Shown: positions 24,522 to 32,771 of the stretch, piece after piece | Numbering within the stretch: position 1 is the stretch's first letter | How the letters are laid out: each line of letters opens with the position of its first letter | From: Caulobacter sp. Root1455 | GTDB taxonomy: Bacteria; Pseudomonadota; Alphaproteobacteria; Caulobacterales; Caulobacteraceae | Reading direction: 5' to 3' | NCBI RefSeq assembly: GCF_001426905.1 | Contig: NZ_LMFQ01000021.1 | Span: 16,471 to 80,470 of the forward strand | Length of the DNA stretch: 64,000 bases | Program-made: the position numbers and the translations under genes | The notes under the pieces: model-generated | The model's database searches: none | Told to the model about the DNA's origin: nothing | The model's input: the letters and a program-made list of their open reading frames with translations, nothing else

Positions 24522-24546
24522 CCTCCTGCCGGATACCGGCAGGAGG
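24522..24546 (-). promoter_or_regulatory. Perfect hairpin enclosing the mlaA ribosome-binding site
   Basis: An 11-bp perfect inverted repeat (24522-24532 and 24536-24546) with a three-base loop lies immediately 5' of mlaA. In the mla mRNA the 3' arm contains the AGGAGG Shine-Dalgarno sequence, so folding would hide it. It could be a translational switch; as DNA it could also be an operator. Confidence 0.6.
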
Positions 24547-24767
24547 GCATGTAGGCGCCGGTCGAAGCCAGGCAAGGGCTTGACGGGTTCCCAGGCGTCA
24601 TCCCGGTACGGAAGCGGCCTGATCGTTCAAATCGCGACGTCTTGGGCGCCCGCTCATCGAGCGGCTAGCGCACGGATTCAAACACAACCACCAAGAGACA
24701 AGATGTTTGCCTTGTCGCGATGGTGGAGATTGGGCAGACTTCTCGCCTCAACACGGGACACCTTTCC

Positions 24768-25460
24768 ATGGACCGTTTGCGTGCGCCGTTCTTCTGGTTG
24801 GCCGGCTTCGCCCTGCTGGTGGCCCTGCTCGTGGAATGCGCCTCGGCCTTTATTCTCGACGCCGTGCACCAGGCGGGTTTCGAGGCGTCGACGCCGGGCC
24901 TGGGCATTCGCTATCTGCCGGTGCTCGACGGGCTGCTGCTCTACACCGTCGTGTTGATGGGCCTGGGGATCCTGCTGTCGCGCAGCGTGATCGGACGCGT
25001 GCAGGGGATCGTCACCCTGGTGATCGCCTTCTTCGGCCTGCTGGGCGCGATCGTCATGGTCCTGGCGGCCCTGGGCCTGCTGATCCTGATGATCACCCTG
25101 CTGGTCGCGGTGCCGTTCGGCACGATCGCCTATTTCGCCGCGTTCGCCGATTTTCCGACCGGCGCGGCGACAGCGACGCTGGGCCTGATCCTGATCCTGA
25201 AGATCGCCTTCTGCATCCTGCTGATCCTCGCCCACCAGAGCTTCCTGCAGAACAAGGGCATCGTCATCCTGGCCGCGGTCTCGGTGGGCGCGACCCTGCT
25301 GCTGGCGTTCCTGATCGACTTCCCGCCGGGTTTCCTGGCCAGCATCACCGACGCCATCGGGGCGCTGATCATCGCCATCGTCGGCGCGATCTGGCTGCTG
25401 CTCCTGTTGATCGGATCGTTGCTGGCGATGATCTCGGCGCTCCGAACCGCGCGGGTCTAG
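24768..25460 (+). CDS. Polytopic membrane protein of unknown function
   Basis: A 230-residue very hydrophobic protein with about six or seven transmembrane helices, beginning MDRLRAPFFWLAGFALLV. The only polar stretches are short loops. I do not recognise a family. ATG 24768 is chosen because it gives a compact basic N-terminus before the first helix; an in-frame ATG at 24720 would add 16 residues, and neither has a strong ribosome-binding site. It is divergent from the mla operon and converges with the contractile-system operon, ending 10 bp from its last stop. Confidence 0.72.
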   Translation: MDRLRAPFFWLAGFALLVALLVECASAFILDAVHQAGFEASTPGLGIRYLPVLDGLLLYTVVLMGLGILLSRSVIGRVQGIVTLVIAFFGLLGAIVMVLAALGLLILMITLLVAVPFGTIAYFAAFADFPTGAATATLGLILILKIAFCILLILAHQSFLQNKGIVILAAVSVGATLLLAFLIDFPPGFLASITDAIGALIIAIVGAIWLLLLLIGSLLAMISALRTARV

Positions 25461-25470
25461 AGCGCGCCGA

Positions 25471-26082
25471 TCAGCGGATCGACACCTGAGCGGCCTGCTC
25501 TCCCATCGGCGCGACCACGATCACGCCGCCCTCCCGATAGATGACGGCTGAGACGTCGTCGTCCTTCTCGCGGCAGACGAATTTATCGTCGCCGCTAGCC
25601 CGCGCATTGCGCCAGGCCTCCTCGCAGTCCTTGACGTCGTCCTCCTCCAGGACGGTGTTTTCAGGACAAAGGCACGCGACCTGCGGACAGGTCTCGCCTT
25701 GCTTGTCGTCGTCATCGCTCTCCTCGCACCGGTACGTCACGATGGCGCCCCGTCCCGTGATCAGGCGAAGACGGGCGATCCGCATGCCCTTGTCGGCCGA
25801 CGGGATCGGCTGAGTTCCCTCGGAGCCGGCTTCGGCGGAGACGTTGACCGCCTTCTTGAACAGCTTCGGCGCGAACGGGCGCGACAGCTTGCCCATGACT
25901 GCGGCCATGGGCGGGGGCTCCCAGTTCGCCAGCGCGTCGTCGTCGATCTCGCCATTGCTCTTGGTGGGCGGTCCGTGGGCCGAGGGGGGCGCTGGCGGCG
26001 TGGTGGCGCGATAGACGGCCACGCCGATCGCCGCGGCGAAGCCGATGACGATCAGGACCAAGATGATGATCACGACCTTCAT
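25471..26082 (-). CDS. Membrane-anchored acidic Cys-rich protein, unknown function
   Basis: A 203-residue protein with one N-terminal transmembrane helix (MKVVIIILVLIVIGFAAAIG) and a Pro-rich spacer, then a domain likely to face the periplasm. That domain has a run of acidic residues (ESDDDD) and a Cys cluster (YRC, ETCPQVACLC, KDCEEAW, KFVC) able to form disulfides or bind metal. I do not recognise the family. It starts 9 bp after the HExxH membrane protein and is the last gene of the contractile-system operon, so a role linked to that machine is inferred from position only. Confidence 0.75.
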   Translation of the reverse strand: MKVVIIILVLIVIGFAAAIGVAVYRATTPPAPPSAHGPPTKSNGEIDDDALANWEPPPMAAVMGKLSRPFAPKLFKKAVNVSAEAGSEGTQPIPSADKGMRIARLRLITGRGAIVTYRCEESDDDDKQGETCPQVACLCPENTVLEEDDVKDCEEAWRNARASGDDKFVCREKDDDVSAVIYREGGVIVVAPMGEQAAQVSIR

Positions 26083-26091
26083 CGACCTGCC

Positions 26092-27069
26092 TCAACCATA
26101 ACCCGCCACCATGATTGCGACGAACGCGGCCCCCAGGCCCGCCACGCCGACCACCGAGAGGACGATCGCCAGCGGCCAGGGCCAGCAGACCCAGCCCGTC
26201 ACCGTGCCGCTGCCGTCCATGAACACCTGCCCGGTCCGGTCCCTCGGATTGGCGATGCCGTAGGCCATCACTTCCCAGGGGTTGTCGAAATAGGTCCACC
26301 AGGTGATGGCGTCGCCGATCCGGCGGCTGGAATCGATCAGGCCGGCGATCAGCGCGGGGAGGATGGTCAGCGCCATCCAGCCGACATAGGAGAACCAGAA
26401 GAACGGCCCCAGCACGCGGTTCTGCCAGATGTGGATCGTCTCGTGCTTGAACAGTTCCGTCGTCGGGTCCCAGGCGTCGGTGTTGCTCATCACCGCGCCC
26501 TGGGTGAAGGCGAAGCCCGAGCGCACGGCGAAGCCCTGCTTGTACCGGTGGGCGTCGTGGCGGTTCTCGTCGGGACCGTCGCCATGGTCGCCCCAGGCGA
26601 AATTGATCAGGTGCATCAGCACGCCGTTGGTGTTGCCGCCCAATCCCCAGGTGACGTCCAGCAGGAAGGCGGGCAAGCCCAGGCCCAACCATTTATGGGT
26701 GGCCCACAGGCCGTCGAACAGGCCGACCAGCCCGCCCACCACCAGGGCGATCCACAGCAGGGCTTCGACGCCGATCACCGGATGGCCGAAGCCCAGGGAG
26801 ACCAGGTTCACCACGCCCGGCCAGATGAAGAACAACAGGCTGGTCACCGTGATCGCGGCGTCCGAGTCCCCACCGATGCTGAGCATGATGCTGATGAAGG
26901 TCCGCGCCAGGAAGGCGCCGAAAGTCGCGGTCAGGAAGGTCTCGAGCGCCCGCCAGAGCGACGACGAGCCGTCGCCCTTGGCCAGCCGCACGATCAGGGC
27001 CAGCACCGCCCCGGCCAGACCGAACGCCAGCGACCCCAGGATGGCTTCGAGAGAGAAAATCCGTTCCAT
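26092..27069 (-). CDS. Polytopic membrane protein with HExxH motif
   Basis: A 325-residue membrane protein with helices near residues 10-28, 45-65, 75-95, 105-125, 220-240 and 300-322. Between them is a soluble segment containing FKHETIHIWQNR (HExxH at about 208-212) and, about 55 residues later, NPWEVMAYGIANP, whose Glu could be the third zinc ligand as in gluzincins. HExxH proteins resembling DUF4157 are commonly linked with contractile injection systems, but those are usually soluble. I infer a putative integral-membrane metallopeptidase. It lies 54 bp after the PASTA/Cys protein gene and 9 bp before the acidic Cys-rich gene. Confidence 0.7.
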   Translation of the reverse strand: MERIFSLEAILGSLAFGLAGAVLALIVRLAKGDGSSSLWRALETFLTATFGAFLARTFISIMLSIGGDSDAAITVTSLLFFIWPGVVNLVSLGFGHPVIGVEALLWIALVVGGLVGLFDGLWATHKWLGLGLPAFLLDVTWGLGGNTNGVLMHLINFAWGDHGDGPDENRHDAHRYKQGFAVRSGFAFTQGAVMSNTDAWDPTTELFKHETIHIWQNRVLGPFFWFSYVGWMALTILPALIAGLIDSSRRIGDAITWWTYFDNPWEVMAYGIANPRDRTGQVFMDGSGTVTGWVCWPWPLAIVLSVVGVAGLGAAFVAIMVAGYG

Positions 27070-27123
27070 GATCCTGCTCTCCTTGCCGGGCCCGCCAGTC
27101 GGCGGGCCCGATGGATTTGACGT

Positions 27124-28194
27124 CTAGCCCGCGGGCGAGTTGAGCTTCGACTTTGGGACGATCATGCTCGGCCGGCAGGCCCGAGAGCGCGACGGGCCCG
27201 CCGCGTTCTCCTGGGCCACGACCGTGCGCCGTTCGCCGCTCACGCAGACATGGTCGTTGGCGAAGCCGTCACGCCAGACATACCCCATCAGGCAGGTGTC
27301 CGGGCCGTAGGGACCGCCGTTCGGGTTGCGGCGGGCGCCCGCCTGGCGGTTTTCCAGGGCGGCCAGATACCGGGACTCCGGCGTGACGCAAACCCGGTCG
27401 TTGGCGCCGGCGTCGCGCCAGACGAAGCCGTCGATGCACGCACCGACGGCCGGATCGCAATTGGCTTCGGCCGGTATCTCGACCATCTCCTCCTTGGGCT
27501 CCTCCTTGGGCTCTTCCTTCACGACCGGCGCCGGCGCGGCGACCGTCAGCAGGATCGTGTCGGTCTTCTTGGCCTTGGTCTTGGCCGCGGGACTCTGGTC
27601 GAGCACGGTCTCCGGCGGCTTGTCGCCGGCTTCCTTGTCGGCGCGCTTGACCGCCGTGTAGCCGGCCTTGTCGAGCGCCTTGACGGCCTCGGCATAGGGT
27701 TGGCCGACCACGTCCGGAACCTTGGACCCGCCGCTCATCGCCACGATGGCGATGATCACGCCGATCACCAGCACAAGCACCCCGCCGGCCACCGCCAGGA
27801 TCCACCACGGGAAAGGCTTCTTGACCGGCGGCGCCGCGGGGCCCGCGGCGGGGACGGTGACCGTCGCCGCCGTGCTGTCGGTGCTGTCATTGTCGGGATC
27901 GTTGACGTTGGTCACCCGCAGCTTGATCCGGTGCTGGCCTGGCGGCGTCGCGGCCGGGATCTTGGCGACCACGGTCACGGTCTGGTTTTCACCAGCCGCG
28001 ACCGGCCGTTCGGGTTCCCCCTGGACCTGGTACCACTCGGGCTTGCCGTCACCCTGGACCTGAACGCTGAAGCGCGCGGTCAGGCCCTCCTCCGTCTTGT
28101 TGGTGACGCCGAACACGGCGTTTCCCTTGTGGAAGCCGCCTTCCTTCTTCAGGGCGACGGTCGTTGGCCCGTCCGGAATCTCAAAACTCGGCAT
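27124..28194 (-). CDS. Ig-like / TM / PASTA / Cys-repeat protein
   Basis: A 356-residue single-pass membrane protein. Residues 1-115 form a beta-rich Ig-like domain (starts MPSFEIPDGPTTVALK) nearly identical to that of the neighbouring PASTA protein. A basic KKPFPWW precedes the transmembrane helix (about 130-155), predicting N-in/C-out. One PASTA domain follows (VPDVVGQPYAEAVKALDKAG, about 160-222), then a Glu/Lys/Pro linker and two Cys motifs (ACIDGFVWRDAGANDRVCV and CLMGYVWRDGFANDHVCV). PASTA domains bind peptidoglycan in other proteins. It is downstream of the tail genes on the same strand, 60 bp after the larger twin. Confidence 0.8.
   Translation of the reverse strand: MPSFEIPDGPTTVALKKEGGFHKGNAVFGVTNKTEEGLTARFSVQVQGDGKPEWYQVQGEPERPVAAGENQTVTVVAKIPAATPPGQHRIKLRVTNVNDPDNDSTDSTAATVTVPAAGPAAPPVKKPFPWWILAVAGGVLVLVIGVIIAIVAMSGGSKVPDVVGQPYAEAVKALDKAGYTAVKRADKEAGDKPPETVLDQSPAAKTKAKKTDTILLTVAAPAPVVKEEPKEEPKEEMVEIPAEANCDPAVGACIDGFVWRDAGANDRVCVTPESRYLAALENRQAGARRNPNGGPYGPDTCLMGYVWRDGFANDHVCVSGERRTVVAQENAAGPSRSRACRPSMIVPKSKLNSPAG
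27760..28194 (-). repeat. Duplicated 5' gene segment (copy 2)
   Basis: The first 145 or so codons of this gene match those of the gene at 28255-29670 closely at both protein and DNA level (Ig-like domain plus membrane helix), marking a partial or complete gene duplication followed by divergence of the 3' parts. Confidence 0.8.
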
Positions 28195-28254
28195 GTCTTG
28201 ATCCTTGTGTTCGACAAGGCGTCGCGAGCCCCGCGCTCGCGACGCGGTGCGCCG

Positions 28255-29670
28255 TCACTTCACCACGGACTTCACTGTGGTCTGCGGCAAGGTGTTGACC
28301 CCCTTCACCTGGGCGCTGAAGGCCGTCACCTTTGGGTCCGCCACAACACGACAGCCCACGATGCTCTTGCTGAACGCCGTGGTGCCGACGCTCTTGCTGA
28401 CCGTCGGAGCGCTGACGATGACGATGTCCACCTTCGTGCCGAGGGCGACCTTGGTCTTGGCCTCGGGGCGTTGGCCGACGATCATCTCCGGCGTCCCGCC
28501 GCACGTGTAGCCGATGTTGCCGATATCGGCGCCGGCGTTCTTCAGAGCCTGGATGCCCGCGATCCCGCCGACCTGGGGGCTGAGCAGGTTGGGCACGACC
28601 ACGCCGGGATCGACGACCAGCGTCACCAGACTGCCCTTGGGGGCCTTCGTGTCGCCAGCCGGTTCCTGGGTCAGGACGTTGTCCGGCTTCTCACCCGAGG
28701 GCTTTCCGACCTTGGAGGTGACGGTGAACCCGCGGTCCTCCAGCAGCGCCTGGGCGGCGATGACCGGCTTGCCGGTGACGGTCGGCACGAGAACGGTCTC
28801 GCCGACGGCCACCGTCAGCTTGACCTCCGTCGTCTTCGGATCGGCCAGCGCGTCGGCCGCGGGCTCCTGCTTGAACACCAGGCCCAGACCCTTGTCGCTG
28901 GAGACCTCCTCGATCGCCGGACCAGCCTTGAAGCCGCTCTTTTCCAACGCGGCGACGGCGGCGGGATAGTCCAGTCCGGTCACGCCCGGCACAGCCACCG
29001 TCGGTATGCCCGCGACCGTCAGTTTGACCGTGACCCCCTCGGGATCGACCTTCTTGCCGCCTGCGGGATCCTGCTTGAACACCTTGCCCAAAGGCTTGTC
29101 GGGCGCCGCCTCCCGGATCTCGGGCGCGACCGCGTAGCCCTTGTCCTTCAGCGCCGCGGCGGCGGTCGCGTAGTCCATCCCGATGACCTTCGGGACCTTC
29201 GGACCACCGCTCATCACCACGACGGCGATGATCACGCCGATCACCAGGACCAGCACCCCGCCGGCCACCGCCAGGATCCACCAGGGGAACGGCTTCTTCT
29301 TGGCCGGCGGCGGCTTGACGACCGCCGGGATCGTGATGGTCGCCGCCGCGCTGTCGGTGCTGTCGTTGTCGGGATCGTTGACGTTGGTCGCCCGCAGCTT
29401 GATCCGGTGCTGGCCCGCCGGCGCCGTGGCGGGGACCTTCGCCACCACCGTCACCGTCTGGGTCTCGCCGGCCGCGACAGGCCGCTCGGGTTCGCCCTGG
29501 ATCGAATACCATTCGGCCTTGCCGTTGCCCTGCACCTGCACGCTGAACCGGGCGGTCAACCCCTCCCCGGTCTTGTTGGTGACGCCGAACACGGCGTTCG
29601 CCTTGTGGAAGCCGGCCTCCGTCTTCAGGGCTACGGTCGTGGGGCCGTCCGGAATCTCGAAACTCGGCAT
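28255..29670 (-). CDS. Ig-like / TM / multi-PASTA protein
   Basis: A 471-residue single-pass membrane protein. The N-terminal Ig-like domain (about 1-115) is shared with the adjacent twin. KKKPFPWW precedes a transmembrane helix at about 130-155, so the N-terminal domain should be cytoplasmic. Four PASTA-type units follow: KVPKVIGMDYATAAAALKDK, VAVPGVTGLDYPAAVAALEK, LVPTVTGKPVIAAQALLED and a weaker VVPNLLSPQVGGIAGIQAL. The C-terminus has a short Cys-containing tail. PASTA units in serine/threonine kinases and PBPs bind peptidoglycan or muropeptides. There is no kinase or PBP domain here. It starts 24 bp after the tail-protein gene. Confidence 0.82.
   Translation of the reverse strand: MPSFEIPDGPTTVALKTEAGFHKANAVFGVTNKTGEGLTARFSVQVQGNGKAEWYSIQGEPERPVAAGETQTVTVVAKVPATAPAGQHRIKLRATNVNDPDNDSTDSAAATITIPAVVKPPPAKKKPFPWWILAVAGGVLVLVIGVIIAVVVMSGGPKVPKVIGMDYATAAAALKDKGYAVAPEIREAAPDKPLGKVFKQDPAGGKKVDPEGVTVKLTVAGIPTVAVPGVTGLDYPAAVAALEKSGFKAGPAIEEVSSDKGLGLVFKQEPAADALADPKTTEVKLTVAVGETVLVPTVTGKPVIAAQALLEDRGFTVTSKVGKPSGEKPDNVLTQEPAGDTKAPKGSLVTLVVDPGVVVPNLLSPQVGGIAGIQALKNAGADIGNIGYTCGGTPEMIVGQRPEAKTKVALGTKVDIVIVSAPTVSKSVGTTAFSKSIVGCRVVADPKVTAFSAQVKGVNTLPQTTVKSVVK
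29220..29670 (-). repeat. Duplicated 5' gene segment (copy 1)
   Basis: Partner of the segment at 27760-28194. The two copies differ mainly at third codon positions, for example EGGFHKGNAVFGVTNKTEEG here reads EAGFHKANAVFGVTNKTGEG. Confidence 0.8.
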
Positions 29671-29694
29671 GGGTGTTCGTCCTCGTGCTCGCGA

Positions 29695-30237
29695 TCAGGC
29701 TGCGGAAAATTCGATTTCGTAGGTCGTGTAGGCGGGACGCTCTTCGTCGACGATGCGACGCACTAAGTCGGCCAGGGGCTGCGCGGCCGCCGGGGCGACG
29801 ACGCGCAGATGGAAGTTTCGCGCGACGCCTTTGGGCCCCGGCGGATTTTCCTCCACCGTGTAGCCGGACACGCCGGTCGCCACGGTCAGGATGCGTTCGA
29901 GGGTTCGGCGCGTGCCGCGCCAGCGCGCCAATTCCGCCGCCTCCAGGCACAGGAGCCGCAGACGGCCCAGCCCCGCGGCGTAGCGCGGCGCGCCTTCGCC
30001 CGGACGCCCGCCGGTCCAATCGAGATAGCGGTCGAGGTCCAGCCAACGCGCCAGCATCAGGGCGAAGGTGGGCGGGGCGCGCATCGGATCGATGTGGGCG
30101 TCGAGGGTCGCCAAGGCGTTCTCGGCCGGCGCCTGCAGCATCTCCATCACCTCCAGCGTCGCGGCCAGCGGCTTCCTGGGCACGAGGGTGGACTGGTAGG
30201 TTTCCGGCAGCAGGCGGGCGATGCGGACGTGATCCAT
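29695..30237 (-). CDS. Phage tail protein I-like baseplate protein
   Basis: A 180-residue protein beginning MDHVRIARLLPETYQSTL, typical of the tail-protein-I-like proteins of contractile systems (RLLPE(I/T)YQ near the N-terminus, then PTFALMLARWLDLD and ARWRGTRRTLERILTVATG). The C-terminal part (about 130-178) contains the NFHLRVVAPA...DEERPAYTTYEIEF pattern of the TIGR02242 tail domain. It is expected at the baseplate wedge, joining baseplate J. It starts two bases after the stop of the J-propeller gene. Confidence 0.86.
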   Translation of the reverse strand: MDHVRIARLLPETYQSTLVPRKPLAATLEVMEMLQAPAENALATLDAHIDPMRAPPTFALMLARWLDLDRYLDWTGGRPGEGAPRYAAGLGRLRLLCLEAAELARWRGTRRTLERILTVATGVSGYTVEENPPGPKGVARNFHLRVVAPAAAQPLADLVRRIVDEERPAYTTYEIEFSAA

Positions 30238-30239
30238 CG

Positions 30240-32771
30240 TCAGCCCCCCGTATCGTCGTCGATCACCACCGACAGATGGTGCTGATCGGCGCAGTAGAGC
30301 CAGTTGGGCGGCAGCGGGATGCGGTCGGTGAACACCGTGCTCGAGGCGGTGGCGAAGTGCTGGGCGCCGTCGAGGCTGCGATAGACGCCCATGGGACCGC
30401 CGGCGAACACCATGGGCGCCGCGCCGGGCACGGGCGCGGCCGCCACGCAGGACACCACGTGCAGCAGCCGCTCGGTGTCGCGGATCGGCAGTCCGGCGTC
30501 GAGCGGCGCGGCCCGCCAGGCCGGCGCCGCGACGGTGGTGTCCAGCGCCAGCACGCCGCCGCGGTTCGACCCCGCGAACACCCACTGGTCGGCGAAGGCC
30601 AATCCTTCGCAGGAGCCGCCCTGCCAGCCGACATTGAACGGCTTGAAGCCCTCGGGATCGTCGGCCCCGCCCGAGCGCAGCTCCACCCGGAAGGCGCCGG
30701 AACCCTGCTGGCCGGCCTCGGCCGCCGCCGCCGCCCAGAGGAAATCGCGCGCGTTGAAGCGCTGCACCGTCAGGCTGCGGATGTCCTGGCCCGACAGGCC
30801 GATCGGATGGAAGCTGTCGGACACCCCGCCCAGGGCCGACAGGTAGACGCCGCCCTTGACCCGCGCGGCGACCGCGACCTGGACCACCCCGGCCGACGAC
30901 ACCGAGGTCGTCACGGCATAGAAGCCCTTGGTGTCGCGGGTCTTGTCGACGACCACCGGGGCCGGGCCGGCGTCGCCGAAGGGCTTGAGCTGGCGAAGGC
31001 CTTCTCCCGTGGCGATCAGCAACAGCGGCGAGCCCTCGCGATCGACCCAGTCGGCGTCGGACACCTCGCTGTTGAACACCGCCGCCTCGGTCTTCCAGCT
31101 CTCGCCGCAGTCGCGCGACACGTGGATGGCGCCCCCGGCCTTGCGAACGACGCCCAGCGCCATCAAGCCCGGCCGATCGCGGTGGCGGCGCACGAACAGC
31201 GGACGGTCGCCGTCGGCCTTGAACACCACCGACCAGGTGTTGCCGTCGTCGAGACTGCGATGCAGGCCCTGGTTGGTGGCGGCGAACCAGGTGCGCGCTT
31301 GATGCGGATCGCGCAGCAGGTCCGACACGTCGCGGTCGGGCGCTTCCCCGATCGTCAGGTGAAGCTGGTCGGCATAGCGCACGCTCGGGTCGGCCAGCAT
31401 GGCTTCATAGACGTCCGAGGCGCGCAGAACCTGGCCGAACGGCTCATCGCGCAGCGGCGAGAACAGCTTGTTGAGCCGGACGCGAAGCCGGGCCTCGACC
31501 GCCGGCGCGTCCTCCTCGCGGCTGACCACCACCCGCGCCGCCACCGAAACCGGCCGCACCCTGGCCCAGCCCACCGAGGTCTGCACGCCGAGCGGCCGAC
31601 GCTGGTCGACGGCCTTCTGAACGCGCGTCCGCAGCTCCTCGCTTCGGCGTTCGACCACGGCCTGGGCGGTGACCCCCGCGTCCGGCAGCTTTTCCGGATC
31701 GACGGCCGGCACCAGCAGGATCTCGACCACGCCCGGAGCGGCATGGGCCCAGACCTGTGACTGGGCGTAGGCCTTGGCTCGCGCCACGGCGCCGACGCTC
31801 AGGGCGACGCGCTCGAAATCACGGGCGGTGACCGCGCAGCGCATCGAGGTCAGCTCCAGTGGTCCACGCCGCATCGCCGCCTGTACGCTCTCGGCGTCGG
31901 CGCCGCCGGCGGCGCGCGCGAGATTGGTCACCGCCAGGTCGGGGATCGGCGTCTTGAATACGGTGAGGACGCCGGGAACCACGTTGCCGGCCCGTCCGCC
32001 GCCGCCGCGGTACCAGACCCGGATATCGCGCCCCAGGGCCGGCACGACCGACAGCGGCGTCGAGCCCTCGCCCGCCAGGGCCGGGGCGAACTGGATGCGG
32101 CCCATGGCGCGATCGACGCGATAGACGCAGTCGGTCGGCGCCGCGTCGGCGAAGCTGAAGACTTCCCGCCAGATCCGATAGCACTTGTCGCCCAGGGTGC
32201 GCGACACCGCCCCGTCGGCCAGTTCGGCGCTGTCGGCCTCGACGCCGACGATCAGGTCCAGCCCGTCGCCGGACGGGACGATGATCGGCGGACGTCGCAC
32301 CTGCACGCTCTGGCTGGGCGCCCCGGTCCCCGTTCCGACCGCTTCGGCCTCGATCGTCTCGCAATGGAGGGCCGGCGCCTCGACGCTCTTCTGGTCCGCC
32401 GCCAGGATCGCGGCCTGGGTGACCACGAACGTCACCGACCCGTCGCTGGTGGCGATGCGGGCGCCCGCGGGAATGGTGATCCGCGCATTACCGGTGGTGC
32501 GGGTGAAGGTCAGGGTCGCCGCCGCGGCGGCGGGCGGCCGGATCTGGGCCCCGACCAGGTTCAGCAGGCTGACGTACAGCTTTTCCGGCACGCGATTGAG
32601 CCGATACAGCATCGTGTCGGTCAGATAGGCGAAGGTCTCCAGCAGGGTGATGCCTGGGTCGCTGGGATTGCGGTCGGTCCATTCCGGGCACGAGCGGTCG
32701 ATGACCTTGATGGCGTCGGCCATCAGTTCGGCGAAGCTTCGGTCGTCCAGCTTGGGCGTCGGCAGCGGCAT
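30240..32771 (-). CDS. Baseplate J-like protein fused to Asp-box beta-propeller
   Basis: An 843-residue two-part protein. Residues about 1-490 are a baseplate assembly protein of the gpJ/Afp11 type (DRNPSDPGITLLETFAYLTD, then LVGAQIRPPAAAAATLTF and a MRRGPLELTSMRCAVTARDFE segment). Residues about 495-843 are a BNR/Asp-box beta-propeller with the motifs SLDDGNTW, SRDCGESW and SLDGAQHF and repeated WFAATNQGL/VFAGSNRGG strands, resembling sialidase or Ycf48-like folds. ATG 32771 overlaps the gp25 stop (ATGA). A propeller at the baseplate could bind a sugar, a protein partner or the envelope. The fusion is unbroken, with no frameshift. Confidence 0.86.
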   Translation of the reverse strand: MPLPTPKLDDRSFAELMADAIKVIDRSCPEWTDRNPSDPGITLLETFAYLTDTMLYRLNRVPEKLYVSLLNLVGAQIRPPAAAAATLTFTRTTGNARITIPAGARIATSDGSVTFVVTQAAILAADQKSVEAPALHCETIEAEAVGTGTGAPSQSVQVRRPPIIVPSGDGLDLIVGVEADSAELADGAVSRTLGDKCYRIWREVFSFADAAPTDCVYRVDRAMGRIQFAPALAGEGSTPLSVVPALGRDIRVWYRGGGGRAGNVVPGVLTVFKTPIPDLAVTNLARAAGGADAESVQAAMRRGPLELTSMRCAVTARDFERVALSVGAVARAKAYAQSQVWAHAAPGVVEILLVPAVDPEKLPDAGVTAQAVVERRSEELRTRVQKAVDQRRPLGVQTSVGWARVRPVSVAARVVVSREEDAPAVEARLRVRLNKLFSPLRDEPFGQVLRASDVYEAMLADPSVRYADQLHLTIGEAPDRDVSDLLRDPHQARTWFAATNQGLHRSLDDGNTWSVVFKADGDRPLFVRRHRDRPGLMALGVVRKAGGAIHVSRDCGESWKTEAAVFNSEVSDADWVDREGSPLLLIATGEGLRQLKPFGDAGPAPVVVDKTRDTKGFYAVTTSVSSAGVVQVAVAARVKGGVYLSALGGVSDSFHPIGLSGQDIRSLTVQRFNARDFLWAAAAAEAGQQGSGAFRVELRSGGADDPEGFKPFNVGWQGGSCEGLAFADQWVFAGSNRGGVLALDTTVAAPAWRAAPLDAGLPIRDTERLLHVVSCVAAAPVPGAAPMVFAGGPMGVYRSLDGAQHFATASSTVFTDRIPLPPNWLYCADQHHLSVVIDDDTGG

